Of a stretch of DNA of 64,000 nucleotides, positions 16,545 through 25,257 are shown piece by piece. The stretch's first letter is position 1. Each line of letters opens with the position of its first letter. The stretch spans positions 44,452 through 108,451 of the forward strand of contig DASQKI010000075.1 of the NCBI GenBank assembly GCA_035630615.1, written 5' to 3'. Below the pieces are notes generated by a model. The model made no database searches and was not told the origin of the DNA. It saw only the letters and a list, made by a program, of their open reading frames with translations. The position numbers and the translations under genes were made by a program. The DNA comes from DATFRX01 sp035630615 (GTDB lineage Bacteria > Actinomycetota > Actinomycetes > Propionibacteriales > Nocardioidaceae).

Positions 16545-18248
16545 ATGGCAACCGACTCGACCGCGAGCTTCCGCGCCGCCCGAGACTTCTTGCTCGCCCA
16601 TCGCGACGACTACGACGCCGCGTACGCCGGGTTCAGTTGGCCACAGGTCGAGTCGTTCAACTGGGCGAGCGACTGGTTCGACCATCTCGCGGTCAGCCAA
16701 CCGAGCGTCGACGCCCTGTGGATGATCGAGCCGGACGGCAGTGAGCAGCGGATCAGCTATGCCGACATGGCCGATCGGTCACGTCGGGTCGCCGGCTGGC
16801 TAGCCGACCACGGGATCGGCAGCGGAGACCGGGTGCTCCTCGTGCTGGGCAACTGCGTGCCGCTGTGGGAGCTCACCCTGGCCTGCATCCGCCTCGGCGC
16901 CGTCATCATCCCGGCCACGACCTTGCTGTCGGTCGACGATCTGCGAGACCGGGTGCAGCGTGGCAACGCCCGCGCCGTCGTGGCGCACGGAGCAGACGCC
17001 TCGAAGTTCGCCGGCATCGCCGACGAGTGCGTTCGGGTCGCGGCCGACGGCGAGCCGGCCGACGATTGGCTCGCGTACGCGGATGCCTCCGCGCACGACG
17101 CATGGGCCGGCGAGTCCGACACCAAGGCGGACGACACGCTGCTGCTCTACTTCACCTCGGGTACGACGGCGCAGCCGAAGCTCGTCGAGCACACGCACGC
17201 GTCGTACCCCATCGGACACCTCTCGACGATGTACTGGCTCGGCCTCCAGCCCGGCGACGTCCACCTCAACATCTCGTCGCCCGGGTGGGCCAAGCACGCC
17301 TGGTCGTGCATCTTCGCGCCGTGGAACACCGGGGCGACCGTGCTGATCTACAACTACGCGCGCTTCGATGCCGATGCGCTGCTCGATGTCATGGCCCGGG
17401 CCGGAGTAACCACGTTTTGCGCGCCGCCGACCGTGTGGCGGATGCTCGTGCAAAGCGACCTGTCGGGCCGTGACCTGGCCCTGCGAGAGGTCGTCGCCGC
17501 CGGTGAGCCGCTGAACCCCGAGATCATCGAGCAGGTGCAGCGAGTGTGGGGCCTCACCGTCCGCGACGGTTACGGCCAGACCGAGACGACTGCCCAGATC
17601 GGCAACTCGCCGGGCCAGCCGGTCAGGCTCGGGTCGATGGGCCGCCCACTGCCCGGCTACGTCATCTCGCTGGTCGACCCGGTCACCGACGAGGTGGGCA
17701 CCGACGGCGAGATCAGCATCGAGCTGGCCCGGCGGCCGGCTGGCCTCATGGTCGGCTACCGCGACGACGACGAGCGGACCGCCGAGGCGACGCGAGGCGG
17801 CTTTTACCGCACCGGCGACGTCGCCTCGGCCGACGACGACGGCTACATCACCTACGTCGGTCGCGCCGACGACGTGTTCAAGGCGAGCGACTACCGGATC
17901 AGCCCGTTCGAGCTCGAGAGCGTGCTCATCGAGCATCCGGCTGTTGCCGAGGCGGCCGTCGTGCCCTCGCCGGACCCGATCCGGCTCGCGGTGCCGAAGG
18001 CGTTCGTGGTGCTGGCGGCCGAACACGAGCCGACCCGGGAGACCGCGCTGGACATCATGCGCTACACCCGCGAACGGCTCGCCCCCTACAAGCGGATCCG
18101 CCGGATCGAGTTCGCCGACCTGCCCAAGACGGTGTCGGGCAAGATCCGTCGCGTCGAGCTGCGCACCGACGAGGCGGCGACGGTCGACCAGTCACGGCCG
18201 CGGGCATTCGTCGAGGAGGACTTTCCCGAGTTGAAGGAGTCGTCGTGA
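16545..18248 (+). CDS. AMP-dependent acyl-CoA synthetase (medium-chain type)
   Basis: A 567-residue adenylate-forming enzyme that activates a carboxylic acid to its CoA thioester through an acyl-AMP. Signatures: LLYFTSGTTAQPKLVEHTH (AMP/P-loop, about residue 200), RDGYGQTETT (about 345), GGFYRTGDVA (A8 hinge, about 420), and the C-terminal LPKTVSGKIRR with the catalytic lysine (about 530). It resembles the medium-chain/benzoate-type ACSM group. AAGGAGC lies before ATG 16545. The stop overlaps the aldolase start as GTGA, so it heads a three-gene operon whose next genes are carbohydrate enzymes, an unusual pairing. Confidence 0.93.
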   Translation: MATDSTASFRAARDFLLAHRDDYDAAYAGFSWPQVESFNWASDWFDHLAVSQPSVDALWMIEPDGSEQRISYADMADRSRRVAGWLADHGIGSGDRVLLVLGNCVPLWELTLACIRLGAVIIPATTLLSVDDLRDRVQRGNARAVVAHGADASKFAGIADECVRVAADGEPADDWLAYADASAHDAWAGESDTKADDTLLLYFTSGTTAQPKLVEHTHASYPIGHLSTMYWLGLQPGDVHLNISSPGWAKHAWSCIFAPWNTGATVLIYNYARFDADALLDVMARAGVTTFCAPPTVWRMLVQSDLSGRDLALREVVAAGEPLNPEIIEQVQRVWGLTVRDGYGQTETTAQIGNSPGQPVRLGSMGRPLPGYVISLVDPVTDEVGTDGEISIELARRPAGLMVGYRDDDERTAEATRGGFYRTGDVASADDDGYITYVGRADDVFKASDYRISPFELESVLIEHPAVAEAAVVPSPDPIRLAVPKAFVVLAAEHEPTRETALDIMRYTRERLAPYKRIRRIEFADLPKTVSGKIRRVELRTDEAATVDQSRPRAFVEEDFPELKESS

Positions 18249-18871
18249 CGCCTGACGAGCTGCGTACCCTCCTGGCGGCGGAGCGGTTGGTCGCGATCGT
18301 GCGCGGGCCCGACCCCGATCGCCTGCTCGACTGCCTACGCGCTTTGGCCGCGAGCGAGATCCGCCTGGTCGAGGTGTCGCTGACGAGCGGCGACGCGATC
18401 GACGTGATCAAGCAAGCCAGCAATGAGCTGGGCGACCGGATCGTCCTCGGCGCCGGCACGGTGCTCGAGACCGAGCAGGCGATCGCCGCGACAGAGGCCG
18501 GCGCGCGGTATGCGGTGACACCGGCGTACGGTCCGGGCGTCGACGTCTGCATCGAGCGCGGAGTACCCGCGCTCGTCGGCGCCATGACGCCCACCGAGAT
18601 CTACTCGGCCCACACTCGTGGCGCGACGGCGGTCAAGGTGTTTCCGGCGTCGCTCGGCGGGCCGGGCTACGTACGGGCGCTTCGCGACCCCTTTCCGGAC
18701 GTGCCGCTCGTACCCGTAGGCGGTGTCGACGCCGCGGCGGCGGCCGACTACCTGGCGGCCGGCGCCCTCGCCGTCGGAGTCGGGTCGCCGCTGCTCGGCG
18801 ACGCCCCGTCGGGTGGCGACCTGACGGCTCTCGAGGAGCGGGCGACGCGGTTCCGCGAGGCCATCGCGTGA
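18245..18871 (+). CDS. eda: 2-keto-3-deoxy-6-phospho-aldonate aldolase (KDPG/KDPGal aldolase)
   Basis: A 208-residue class I aldolase splitting 2-keto-3-deoxy-6-phosphogluconate (or the galactonate epimer) to pyruvate and glyceraldehyde-3-phosphate. LVEVSLTSGDAI carries the general-base glutamate (about residue 45), VLGAGTVLETEQA and YAVTPAYGPG follow, and ATAVKVFPASLGGPGYVRAL contains the Schiff-base lysine (about 134). GTG 18245 overlaps the previous stop by four bases, and the next gene, a KDG kinase, starts inside this stop. KDPG and KDPGal aldolases cannot be separated by sequence here; the galactonate genes at 32.7-37 kb favour a role with KDPGal. Confidence 0.92.
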   Translation: MTPDELRTLLAAERLVAIVRGPDPDRLLDCLRALAASEIRLVEVSLTSGDAIDVIKQASNELGDRIVLGAGTVLETEQAIAATEAGARYAVTPAYGPGVDVCIERGVPALVGAMTPTEIYSAHTRGATAVKVFPASLGGPGYVRALRDPFPDVPLVPVGGVDAAAAADYLAAGALAVGVGSPLLGDAPSGGDLTALEERATRFREAIA

Positions 18872-19785
18872 GCGGGTCGGTGCTGTGCATCGGCGAGGCG
18901 ATGGTGACCTTGCGGAGCCAGGGGCGGCTGCGCCTCGGCGATCCGATGGTGGCGTCGATCGCCGGCGCCGAGAGCAACGTCGCGATCGGGCTGGCGCGGC
19001 TCGGACATGACGTCGCCTGGGCCGGTCTGGTCGGCTCCGACGAGCTCGGCGAGCTGGTGCTTCGGACCCTCCGGGCCGAGGGCGTCGACGTCCGCACTCG
19101 GCACAACCCGGCCCGACCCACCGGGCTCATGTTTCGGGAGCATCGCACCGGCGACATCATCCACGTGGAGTACGTCCGGCGCGGGTCGGCCGGATCCGCG
19201 CTCGACGTCGCGCTGGTCGAAGAGGCATTGGATCCTGCCCCGGCCCTGCTGCACGTCTCGGGAATCACGCCGGCGCTGTCGGAGGCCAACGCCAAGGCGA
19301 CCGGCGCCGCGCTGCGACGGGCTCGCGAGCTGGGCGCCGTCACGAGCCTGGATCTCAACTACCGAAGCCGCCTGTGGTCGCGCGAAGAGGCCGCATCGGC
19401 GTTGCGCATGATGTTGCCCGACGTCAACGTACTCTTCGCGTCGGCCGATGAACTGCCGCTAGCGTTCGACGCCGAGCCGCCCGGGGACCAAGTCTCGGAG
19501 GTCGTCGTCACCCATGGAGCCGACGGCGCCGAGGCCTGGGAGTCCGGCCGGCGTGCTCGGGTGACGGCGCGACCCGTTCGGGCCGTCGATCCGGTCGGCG
19601 CCGGCGACGCCTTCGTCGCGGGATACCTGTCGGCCCGGCTCGACGGGCTCGACCTCGAGGGCCGCCTGGCTCGCGGGACCGATGTCGCCGCCGTAGCGGT
19701 CGGCTCGGCCGGAGACTGGGAGGGGCTGCCGACCCGATCGGAGCTGGCGGCCTTCGCCGGCGACCACGACGGCATGCTCCGCTAA
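18868..19785 (+). CDS. kdgK: PfkB-family 2-keto-3-deoxy-aldonate kinase
   Basis: A 305-residue ribokinase-fold sugar kinase. The N-terminal GEAMVTLR, the substrate segment IAGAESNVAIGLARLG (about 32-47), the TSLDLNYRSRLWS block typical of KDG kinases (about 152-165), and the ATP/anion-hole motif DPVGAGDAFVAGY (Asp base near 245) are present. It phosphorylates 2-keto-3-deoxygluconate or galactonate at C6, providing the aldolase substrate encoded just upstream. GTG 18868 overlaps the aldolase stop as GTGA. An inverted repeat follows at 19813. Confidence 0.9.
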   Translation: MSGSVLCIGEAMVTLRSQGRLRLGDPMVASIAGAESNVAIGLARLGHDVAWAGLVGSDELGELVLRTLRAEGVDVRTRHNPARPTGLMFREHRTGDIIHVEYVRRGSAGSALDVALVEEALDPAPALLHVSGITPALSEANAKATGAALRRARELGAVTSLDLNYRSRLWSREEAASALRMMLPDVNVLFASADELPLAFDAEPPGDQVSEVVVTHGADGAEAWESGRRARVTARPVRAVDPVGAGDAFVAGYLSARLDGLDLEGRLARGTDVAAVAVGSAGDWEGLPTRSELAAFAGDHDGMLR

Positions 19786-19812
19786 TCCGTCGCGCGACAC
19801 ATCTAGTGCCCC

Positions 19813-19839
19813 CGCCAGGATCGCCCTATGATCCTGGCG
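19813..19839 (+). terminator. Perfect 10-bp stem hairpin after kdgK
   Basis: CGCCAGGATC, a 7-base loop (gccctat) and GATCCTGGCG form a perfect inverted repeat 28 bases after the kdgK stop and 29 before the permease start. No T-run follows, as is usual for actinobacterial intrinsic terminators; it could instead be an operator for the permease-amidase unit. Confidence 0.6.
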
Positions 19840-19867
19840 AGCCCCGGGGTCGAGATGGGAGGCCGCA

Positions 19868-21370
19868 ATGGCCGCGACGACAAGTTCGGGGGAACATCTG
19901 AGAGCCAACGCGATCGGCTTACGCGAAGTTCTCTTCCAGTCCATCACCCACATGGCACCCGGCGCCGCCGTTGCGTTCTCGATCATCGTCGGCGCGCAGT
20001 TCGCCGGCGGCGGGCTTCCGTTGTCGGTGCTGTTCGCGCTCGTCGGGTGCCTGTTCGTGGCCAACTCGATCGGACAGCTTGCCAAGCATCTGCCGTCGGC
20101 GGGCGGCTTCGCCACGTACGCGAGCCGAGGGCTGCATCCGGCCGTGGGCTTCATGGTCGCGTGGGGCTACGCGCTGGCCGAGGCGCTGGTGGCACCGCTG
20201 CTTTACCTGATCTTCGGCAACGTGATGGCGGGGACGCTGCAGGTGGAGTTCGACTGGTCATACGACACCTGGTGGTGGATCGCGGCGATCGCGGCCGCCC
20301 TCCTGGTCTTCGTCATCGGCTGGCTCGGCGTCACCGTCAGCGCCGGGGTCGGCACGGTCTTGGGTGTCTTCGAGATCGCCGTATTCGCCGCACTCGCGAT
20401 CTGGCTGATCGTCGACGCCGGGTCGGACAACACGCTCAGCGTCTTCAGCACCGATTTCGCCGACGTGCCTGGCTTCGAGGGATTCGGTGGCGTGGTCGCC
20501 GGCTCCGTCTACTGCATCCTTGCGTTCATCGGCTTCGAGGCGGCCGCGCCGCTGGCCGAGGAGACGCGCGACCCGCGGCGCAACATCCGGACCGCCGTGC
20601 TCGGCTCGGCTATCCTGATCGGCGCGTTCTACGTGCTCACCACGTATGCCGCCGCCGTCTACTTCGGGCCCGGCCAGTTCGCCGATTTCGCGGCGTACGG
20701 CGACGGCAACCCGTGGCAGCAGCTCGGGCGCGACGTCTGGCACGCGGGATGGATCCTCGTCTTCCTGGCCATCGTCAACTCCGCGATCGCCAACTCCAAC
20801 GCGGGCGCCATGGCGGCGACGCGCACCTGGTTCGCGCTGGGCCGGATCCGGATCCTGCCGTCGATGCTGGCGCGCCTACATCCGCAGTTCCGGTCCCCCA
20901 GCGTTGGCGTGCTCCTCCAGCTCGTGCTGGCGCTCGCCGTGGCACTGTCGCTCGGCTTCAAGTACGACCCGCTGACCGCCTTCGGTGTCGTCGGGACGAT
21001 GGTCACGGCCGTGGTCATCCTGATCTACATCACGATCAACCTCGCCTGTATCGGTTATTACACGCGCCACGCACGGGACGAGCTCAACGTCGTCCTGCAC
21101 ATCGTCCTTCCCATCCTCGGCGTGCTGGCATTCATCCCCGCGATCTTCACGGCTCTCGGCGTTGGCTCCCAGGTCGTCGACTTCATCTTCGAGCTGGAGG
21201 CACCGCTCAGCTACGCCGCTCCGGCGGTTGGGGTATGGCTGCTGATCGGCCTGGTCTACCTGGGGTATCTGCTCCGGTTCAAGCGCGAGCGGCTCGACGC
21301 CATCGGCGCCATCTACGCCGACGAAACCCCACCCGCCGATGTCGCCGCGCCGACCGAGCCGGCGGGCTGA
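19868..21370 (+). CDS. APC-family amino acid/amine permease
   Basis: A 500-residue inner-membrane transporter with about twelve hydrophobic segments. The N-terminal IGLREVLFQSITHMAPGAAV and the following segment carry the APC TM1 signature, and IGFEAAAPLAEETRDPRRNI (about residues 220-240) is the conserved TM6-loop motif of amino acid permeases. Likely substrate is an amino acid, amine or amide. GGGAGG precedes ATG 19868. Only nine bases separate it from the amidase gene, so the pair probably imports and hydrolyses an amide or provides nitrogen. Confidence 0.88.
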   Translation: MAATTSSGEHLRANAIGLREVLFQSITHMAPGAAVAFSIIVGAQFAGGGLPLSVLFALVGCLFVANSIGQLAKHLPSAGGFATYASRGLHPAVGFMVAWGYALAEALVAPLLYLIFGNVMAGTLQVEFDWSYDTWWWIAAIAAALLVFVIGWLGVTVSAGVGTVLGVFEIAVFAALAIWLIVDAGSDNTLSVFSTDFADVPGFEGFGGVVAGSVYCILAFIGFEAAAPLAEETRDPRRNIRTAVLGSAILIGAFYVLTTYAAAVYFGPGQFADFAAYGDGNPWQQLGRDVWHAGWILVFLAIVNSAIANSNAGAMAATRTWFALGRIRILPSMLARLHPQFRSPSVGVLLQLVLALAVALSLGFKYDPLTAFGVVGTMVTAVVILIYITINLACIGYYTRHARDELNVVLHIVLPILGVLAFIPAIFTALGVGSQVVDFIFELEAPLSYAAPAVGVWLLIGLVYLGYLLRFKRERLDAIGAIYADETPPADVAAPTEPAG

Positions 21371-21379
21371 GGAGTCGCC

Positions 21380-22408
21380 GTGCCAGACCTAGAGGTCGTC
21401 ACCTACCGCCCCGAGCCGACGGAGCTCACCTGGACGTTCGGCGGGGTGCCGCCGATCCGAACGATCCGGCCGGGCACGGTCTTGCAGACGTGGACGGAGG
21501 ACGCGTTCGGCGGCAAGGTACGCGGGCCGGACGACCTGGTCAGCCGGGTCATCGAGTTTCCGTACGTCAATCCGCAAACCGGCCCGTTCCTGATCGAAGG
21601 GGCCGAGCCCGGCGACACGCTCGCGGTCCACTTCGTCTCGATCACGCCGTCGCGGGACATCGCGGCGTCGTCGACGATCCCGTTCTTCGGCGCGCTGACC
21701 GGGACCGGACCCACCCACACGGCGACCCTGCAGGACCCACTCGAGGAGCGCGTCTGGATGTACGAGGTCGACGCCTCGGCCTGGACCGTCACCTACGCCG
21801 CGAGCCGCGGTGACTTCAGCGTCGTGCTTCCGATGGACCCGATGCACGGCACCATCGGCGTCGCGCCGGGGTCGTTCGAGGCCCGCTCGTCCCTCGTTCC
21901 CGACGCGTACGGCGGCAACATGGACACGCCCGAGATGCGCGCGGGCGCGACCTGCTATCTGGGCGTCAACGTCGAGGGCGCGCTGTTGTCTCTCGGCGAC
22001 GGGCACTGCCGGCAAGGCGAGGGCGAGTCGTGCGGCGTAGCGGTCGAGGCGGCGATGGACACGGTCATCATCGTGGACCTGATCAAGGGCGTGCCGACGC
22101 CGTGGCCCCGGATCGAGAGCGACGACTACCTGATCAGCACCGGCTCGGCGCGGCCGCTCGAGGATGCGTTTCGGATCAGCCAGGTGGACATGATCGGCTG
22201 GCTCGCCGACGCCTACAGGCTCGATCGGCTCGACGCCTACCAGTTCGTCACGCAGGTTTGCGAGGCGCCGGTCGCCAACGTGTGCGACCCCAACTACACG
22301 TTCGTGACCAAGGTCGCCAAGCGCTACCTGCCGTCGGCACCCGCCTACGGCGGCATTCACGCCATGCTGCGAGAGCAGGCGGCCGCCTATCGCGCCGACC
22401 ACACCTGA
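21380..22408 (+). CDS. Acetamidase/formamidase family protein
   Basis: A 342-residue member of the FmdA/AmdA family, which hydrolyses short amides to carboxylate plus ammonia. Conserved features include EDAFGGKVRGPDDL, PQTGPFLIEGAEPGDTLAVH (about 60-80), PMDPMHGTIGVAP, GGNMDTPEMRAGATCYLGVN (about 178-197) and LSLGDGHCRQGEGESCGVA. GTG 21380 has GGAG nine bases upstream. Encoded directly after an APC permease and in the neighbourhood of an acyl-CoA synthetase, so it may feed an acid to that synthetase; that link is inference. Convergent with the discoidin remnant (17-base gap). Confidence 0.92.
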   Translation: MPDLEVVTYRPEPTELTWTFGGVPPIRTIRPGTVLQTWTEDAFGGKVRGPDDLVSRVIEFPYVNPQTGPFLIEGAEPGDTLAVHFVSITPSRDIAASSTIPFFGALTGTGPTHTATLQDPLEERVWMYEVDASAWTVTYAASRGDFSVVLPMDPMHGTIGVAPGSFEARSSLVPDAYGGNMDTPEMRAGATCYLGVNVEGALLSLGDGHCRQGEGESCGVAVEAAMDTVIIVDLIKGVPTPWPRIESDDYLISTGSARPLEDAFRISQVDMIGWLADAYRLDRLDAYQFVTQVCEAPVANVCDPNYTFVTKVAKRYLPSAPAYGGIHAMLREQAAAYRADHT

Positions 22409-22425
22409 CCGCGCCCGACGATCCG

Positions 22426-23777
22426 TCAGCCGCTGTCGTCGTAGGCGATGCGGAGCTCGGCGGCGGAGACATAGCCGCCGACGCCGTCCTGCGCGGTGAG
22501 CCGGACGTAGCGGCCTGACGCCGCAGGCCATTGCGCCCAGGTCGTCGCCGGGTCGCCCGGCCATGACCCGCTCGCGACCGGCGTGAACGACTCTCCGTCG
22601 GAGCTGACCGCGAGCTCGTACCCGGTGACGATGCCGTTGTTGGTGCCGTCCTGTCGTGGTTGATAGACCAGCGCGATCGTTTCGTACGCGGCGCCGAGGT
22701 CGAGCGTGATGCTCTGCGGCGGCGGCTCGTACGGGCTCCACGACGTGTGCCACATCGTCGAGCAGTCGCCGTCGATCGCCTTGGTCGCCTCGTAGCCCGG
22801 CTGCTGGCTGGTCGCCGACGCGCTCAGGTCGCCCAGCGGCACGGTGTGCGGAAACTCCGGCACCGGATCGGTCGGTGGCTCGCCCGCGCCGAGCGGCGTC
22901 ATCGGACTCGTCGCGACGTTGATCTCGGAGGCGACGCCGGCCTTCGGACAGCCGGCCACGTCGGTCGCTTCGAGCCGTACGTACCGCGCGTCGGTCGCCG
23001 GCCAGGTCGCCACCTTGGTCGCGATCGTCGCCTGCCAGTATCCGGCGTCGACCTGGCGGAACTGTTCGCCGTCCTGACTGACCGCGACGCGATAACTCGT
23101 GATGGCGCCGCCGGCCGCGCCGGTGATCTTGGGCTTGTACGCCAGTGCCCGCACCGATCGGGTCCGGCCGAGGTCGAGGGTGATCGACTGCGGGAGCGGC
23201 GCCGCCGGACGGTACTCGGACCGCCACGCACTCTCGACCCGGTCGTCGATCGCGAACCTCGCCGGGTAGGCGACGCCGAAGTCATTGCCCGCGTGCTGGC
23301 TGCTCGCGGTCACCGTCATCTCCGGATGCGGCACGAATCGCGGCGGCGGGGCGGTCCGTACCACCGACAGGTCGTCAGACTGTGCGTGCTGCCAGGGACT
23401 CACCCGCAGACCGACCTGACCCGTCGTGTGCGTGGCGTCCCGTACCGTCGCGAGGTCCACGCCGTCAAGCCGCCCGGTGACCCGATCGCCGCGGAACCGC
23501 AGCGCCAACCGATGCCACGACCCGGTCCCAGGAGCCGCCACGGTGCCCGACGCGAGCGTCGTGTCGCGTCCCGAGGCGTCCTCGGTGAACAGGCTCCACT
23601 CTCCCGTGTCGGCCACTCGGAGGTGATAGCCGGGTTGTGCTGCTGGCTCTCGACCCGACCGAGCAGCTCGACCCAGCCGGGCTGCTCGAGGAGGGCGCGG
23701 GTGCTGACCTCGGACACGACCGACCCGAAGCCGACCGTCAGACAGGCGACCGCAACGACGAGCTGACGACGTCCCAT
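22426..23777 (-). pseudogene. Secreted GH59-type lectin domain plus two F5/8-C (discoidin) domains, frameshifted
   Basis: ATG 23777 opens a signal peptide (MGRRQLVVAVACLTVGFGS) followed by LLEQPGWVELLGRVESQQ. A one-base frame change near 23622-23640 then joins GYHLRVADTGEWSLF and APGTGSWHRLALRFRGDRV. This block matches the C-terminal lectin-like domain of GH59 galactosylceramidase-like enzymes (pattern W-V-E...GR...GY-x-L-R-V...G-x-W). Two discoidin domains follow (SITLDLGRTRSVRALAYKP and SITLDLGAAYETIALVYQP). No GH59 catalytic barrel is present between the signal peptide and the lectin domain, so it looks deleted. Last gene of the sugar operon, 5 bases after the GH30 stop. A sequencing indel could explain the frameshift but not the missing barrel. 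Confidence 0.75.
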
Positions 23778-23782
23778 CACGA

Positions 23783-25246
23783 TCACCGGGGCCGCACGCC
23801 CGGGATGACGAAGGTCGTGATCGACTCGGCCTTGAGCGTGGTCTTGTAGACGCCGTCGGCGAACGGCTCGGCCGCCAGCTCGGCGAGGTTCTCGGTCGCC
23901 GACGTACGGTGCCGCCGTGCCACGCCGCGCGTCGGCGTGAAGCCCGACAGGTCGAGCTCGATCTGCCGGTCGGTCGTCCCGTACTCGGTGTAGACCACGA
24001 CGAGCTGCCGGCGATTCGGGTCGTACGCCGCGAACGCGTTGGGGTCGTCGATCGCGATCCCGACGCAACCCGGCCGCAGGAACTTCACGTAGTTGGCGTA
24101 GCCGTAGTACTGCTTCGCGACGTAGAAGTCTTCCTGCCCCGGCGTGTACGTCGCGTGGATGATGCCCCACGAGACGTTTTCGCCGCGGTTGGCCTCGACG
24201 CTCTCGATGGCGTTCCAGATGCACCAGGCGTCGGGCTGCAGCACCCTGAGATCGGTCAAGAGGCCGCGAGACAGGTTGAGCGCGCTGCTGATGTGCTGCG
24301 GTTGGTAGCCCGCGTCGCCGCCCGCGCCCCACTCCGACATCCAGAGGTCGAGGTCACGGCCGCGTACGTAGTCGCGCAGCGCGGCCCGATCGCCGTCCCA
24401 GTACGCATGGGTCCGCACCTGGCCGAGCGCGTTGATCCGGTCGCCGTAGCTCTGAACCGCCGTCAGCGCCGCGGTCGCGCCGGGTTCGTCCGGCATCGCC
24501 AGGATCGTCTGGCCGGCGAGCCGCTTACGGTCCAATCCGGTGCTGACGGCCTCGAGCACCTGCAGTTGCGTCGCGAGGTCGTAGTGGCAGCCCTCCTGCC
24601 GGCCGAGCGCGACCCACCACGGCGCGCTGGGCTCGTTGATCGGCGACAGCGCGTGGAACATGATGCCCCACCGCCGGTCGAAGATGCGGACCACCTCGGT
24701 GATGTAGTCGGCGAAGTCATCGAGGTGGGCCAGGTCGAGGTTGTCGCCCTTGTCGACGGCGCCGGCCGTGCAGCCGCTCTTGGTCCACCAGTAGTGCGGG
24801 CTCACGACGAAGCCTTCGACGGTCCGCACCGATCGAGCCAGCGCCTGCTCGAGCACCCAGCGCTGGGCCGAGTCGGACGTCAGGTCCCACTCCCCCGGGC
24901 GTTCCGGCCAAAACGACGGGATGCTGGCCGCGAGCCGCATGTGATCGTGGTCAGGATGCTCGGTGGCACCGATGTTGTAGCGCGCGATGTCGAGACCGAG
25001 GCCGCGTTCGCGGTCGAACAGCAGGTCGACGATCTCGGTGCGGGCGTCGACGTCTTGCCAATCGCCGATCGCGTTGGCGCCCCACGACAGCGCGGTGCCC
25101 CAGCCACGGATGGTCTGCAGGCGTCGAGTCGGGTCGATCATCGTGGCGGTCGCGGCGCGAGCCGGGTCGAACGGGGACAGGCCGAGCGCCAGCGAGGCGC
25201 CGCCGAGTACGCCGCCCCGCAGGACGTCGCGTCTGGTGAATGGCAT
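23783..25246 (-). CDS. Secreted GH30 glycosidase (endo-beta-1,6-galactanase-like)
   Basis: A 487-residue exported enzyme. It begins MPFTRRDVLRGGVLGGASLA, a twin-arginine signal, then ends the leader near ARA. The (beta/alpha)8 domain has IRGWGTALSWGANAIGDW, SPINEPSAPWW with the acid/base Glu near residue 203, and LWMSEWGAGGDAGYQ with the nucleophile near 304, then the beta-sandwich tail typical of GH30. The opening GWGTALSWGA resembles GH30 endo-beta-1,6-galactanases acting on type II arabinogalactan side chains. GAGGAG lies before ATG 25246. It follows the GH2 gene by 11 bases in the operon. Confidence 0.85.
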   Translation of the reverse strand: MPFTRRDVLRGGVLGGASLALGLSPFDPARAATATMIDPTRRLQTIRGWGTALSWGANAIGDWQDVDARTEIVDLLFDRERGLGLDIARYNIGATEHPDHDHMRLAASIPSFWPERPGEWDLTSDSAQRWVLEQALARSVRTVEGFVVSPHYWWTKSGCTAGAVDKGDNLDLAHLDDFADYITEVVRIFDRRWGIMFHALSPINEPSAPWWVALGRQEGCHYDLATQLQVLEAVSTGLDRKRLAGQTILAMPDEPGATAALTAVQSYGDRINALGQVRTHAYWDGDRAALRDYVRGRDLDLWMSEWGAGGDAGYQPQHISSALNLSRGLLTDLRVLQPDAWCIWNAIESVEANRGENVSWGIIHATYTPGQEDFYVAKQYYGYANYVKFLRPGCVGIAIDDPNAFAAYDPNRRQLVVVYTEYGTTDRQIELDLSGFTPTRGVARRHRTSATENLAELAAEPFADGVYKTTLKAESITTFVIPGVRPR

Positions 25247-25257
25247 GGGTGTGCTCC

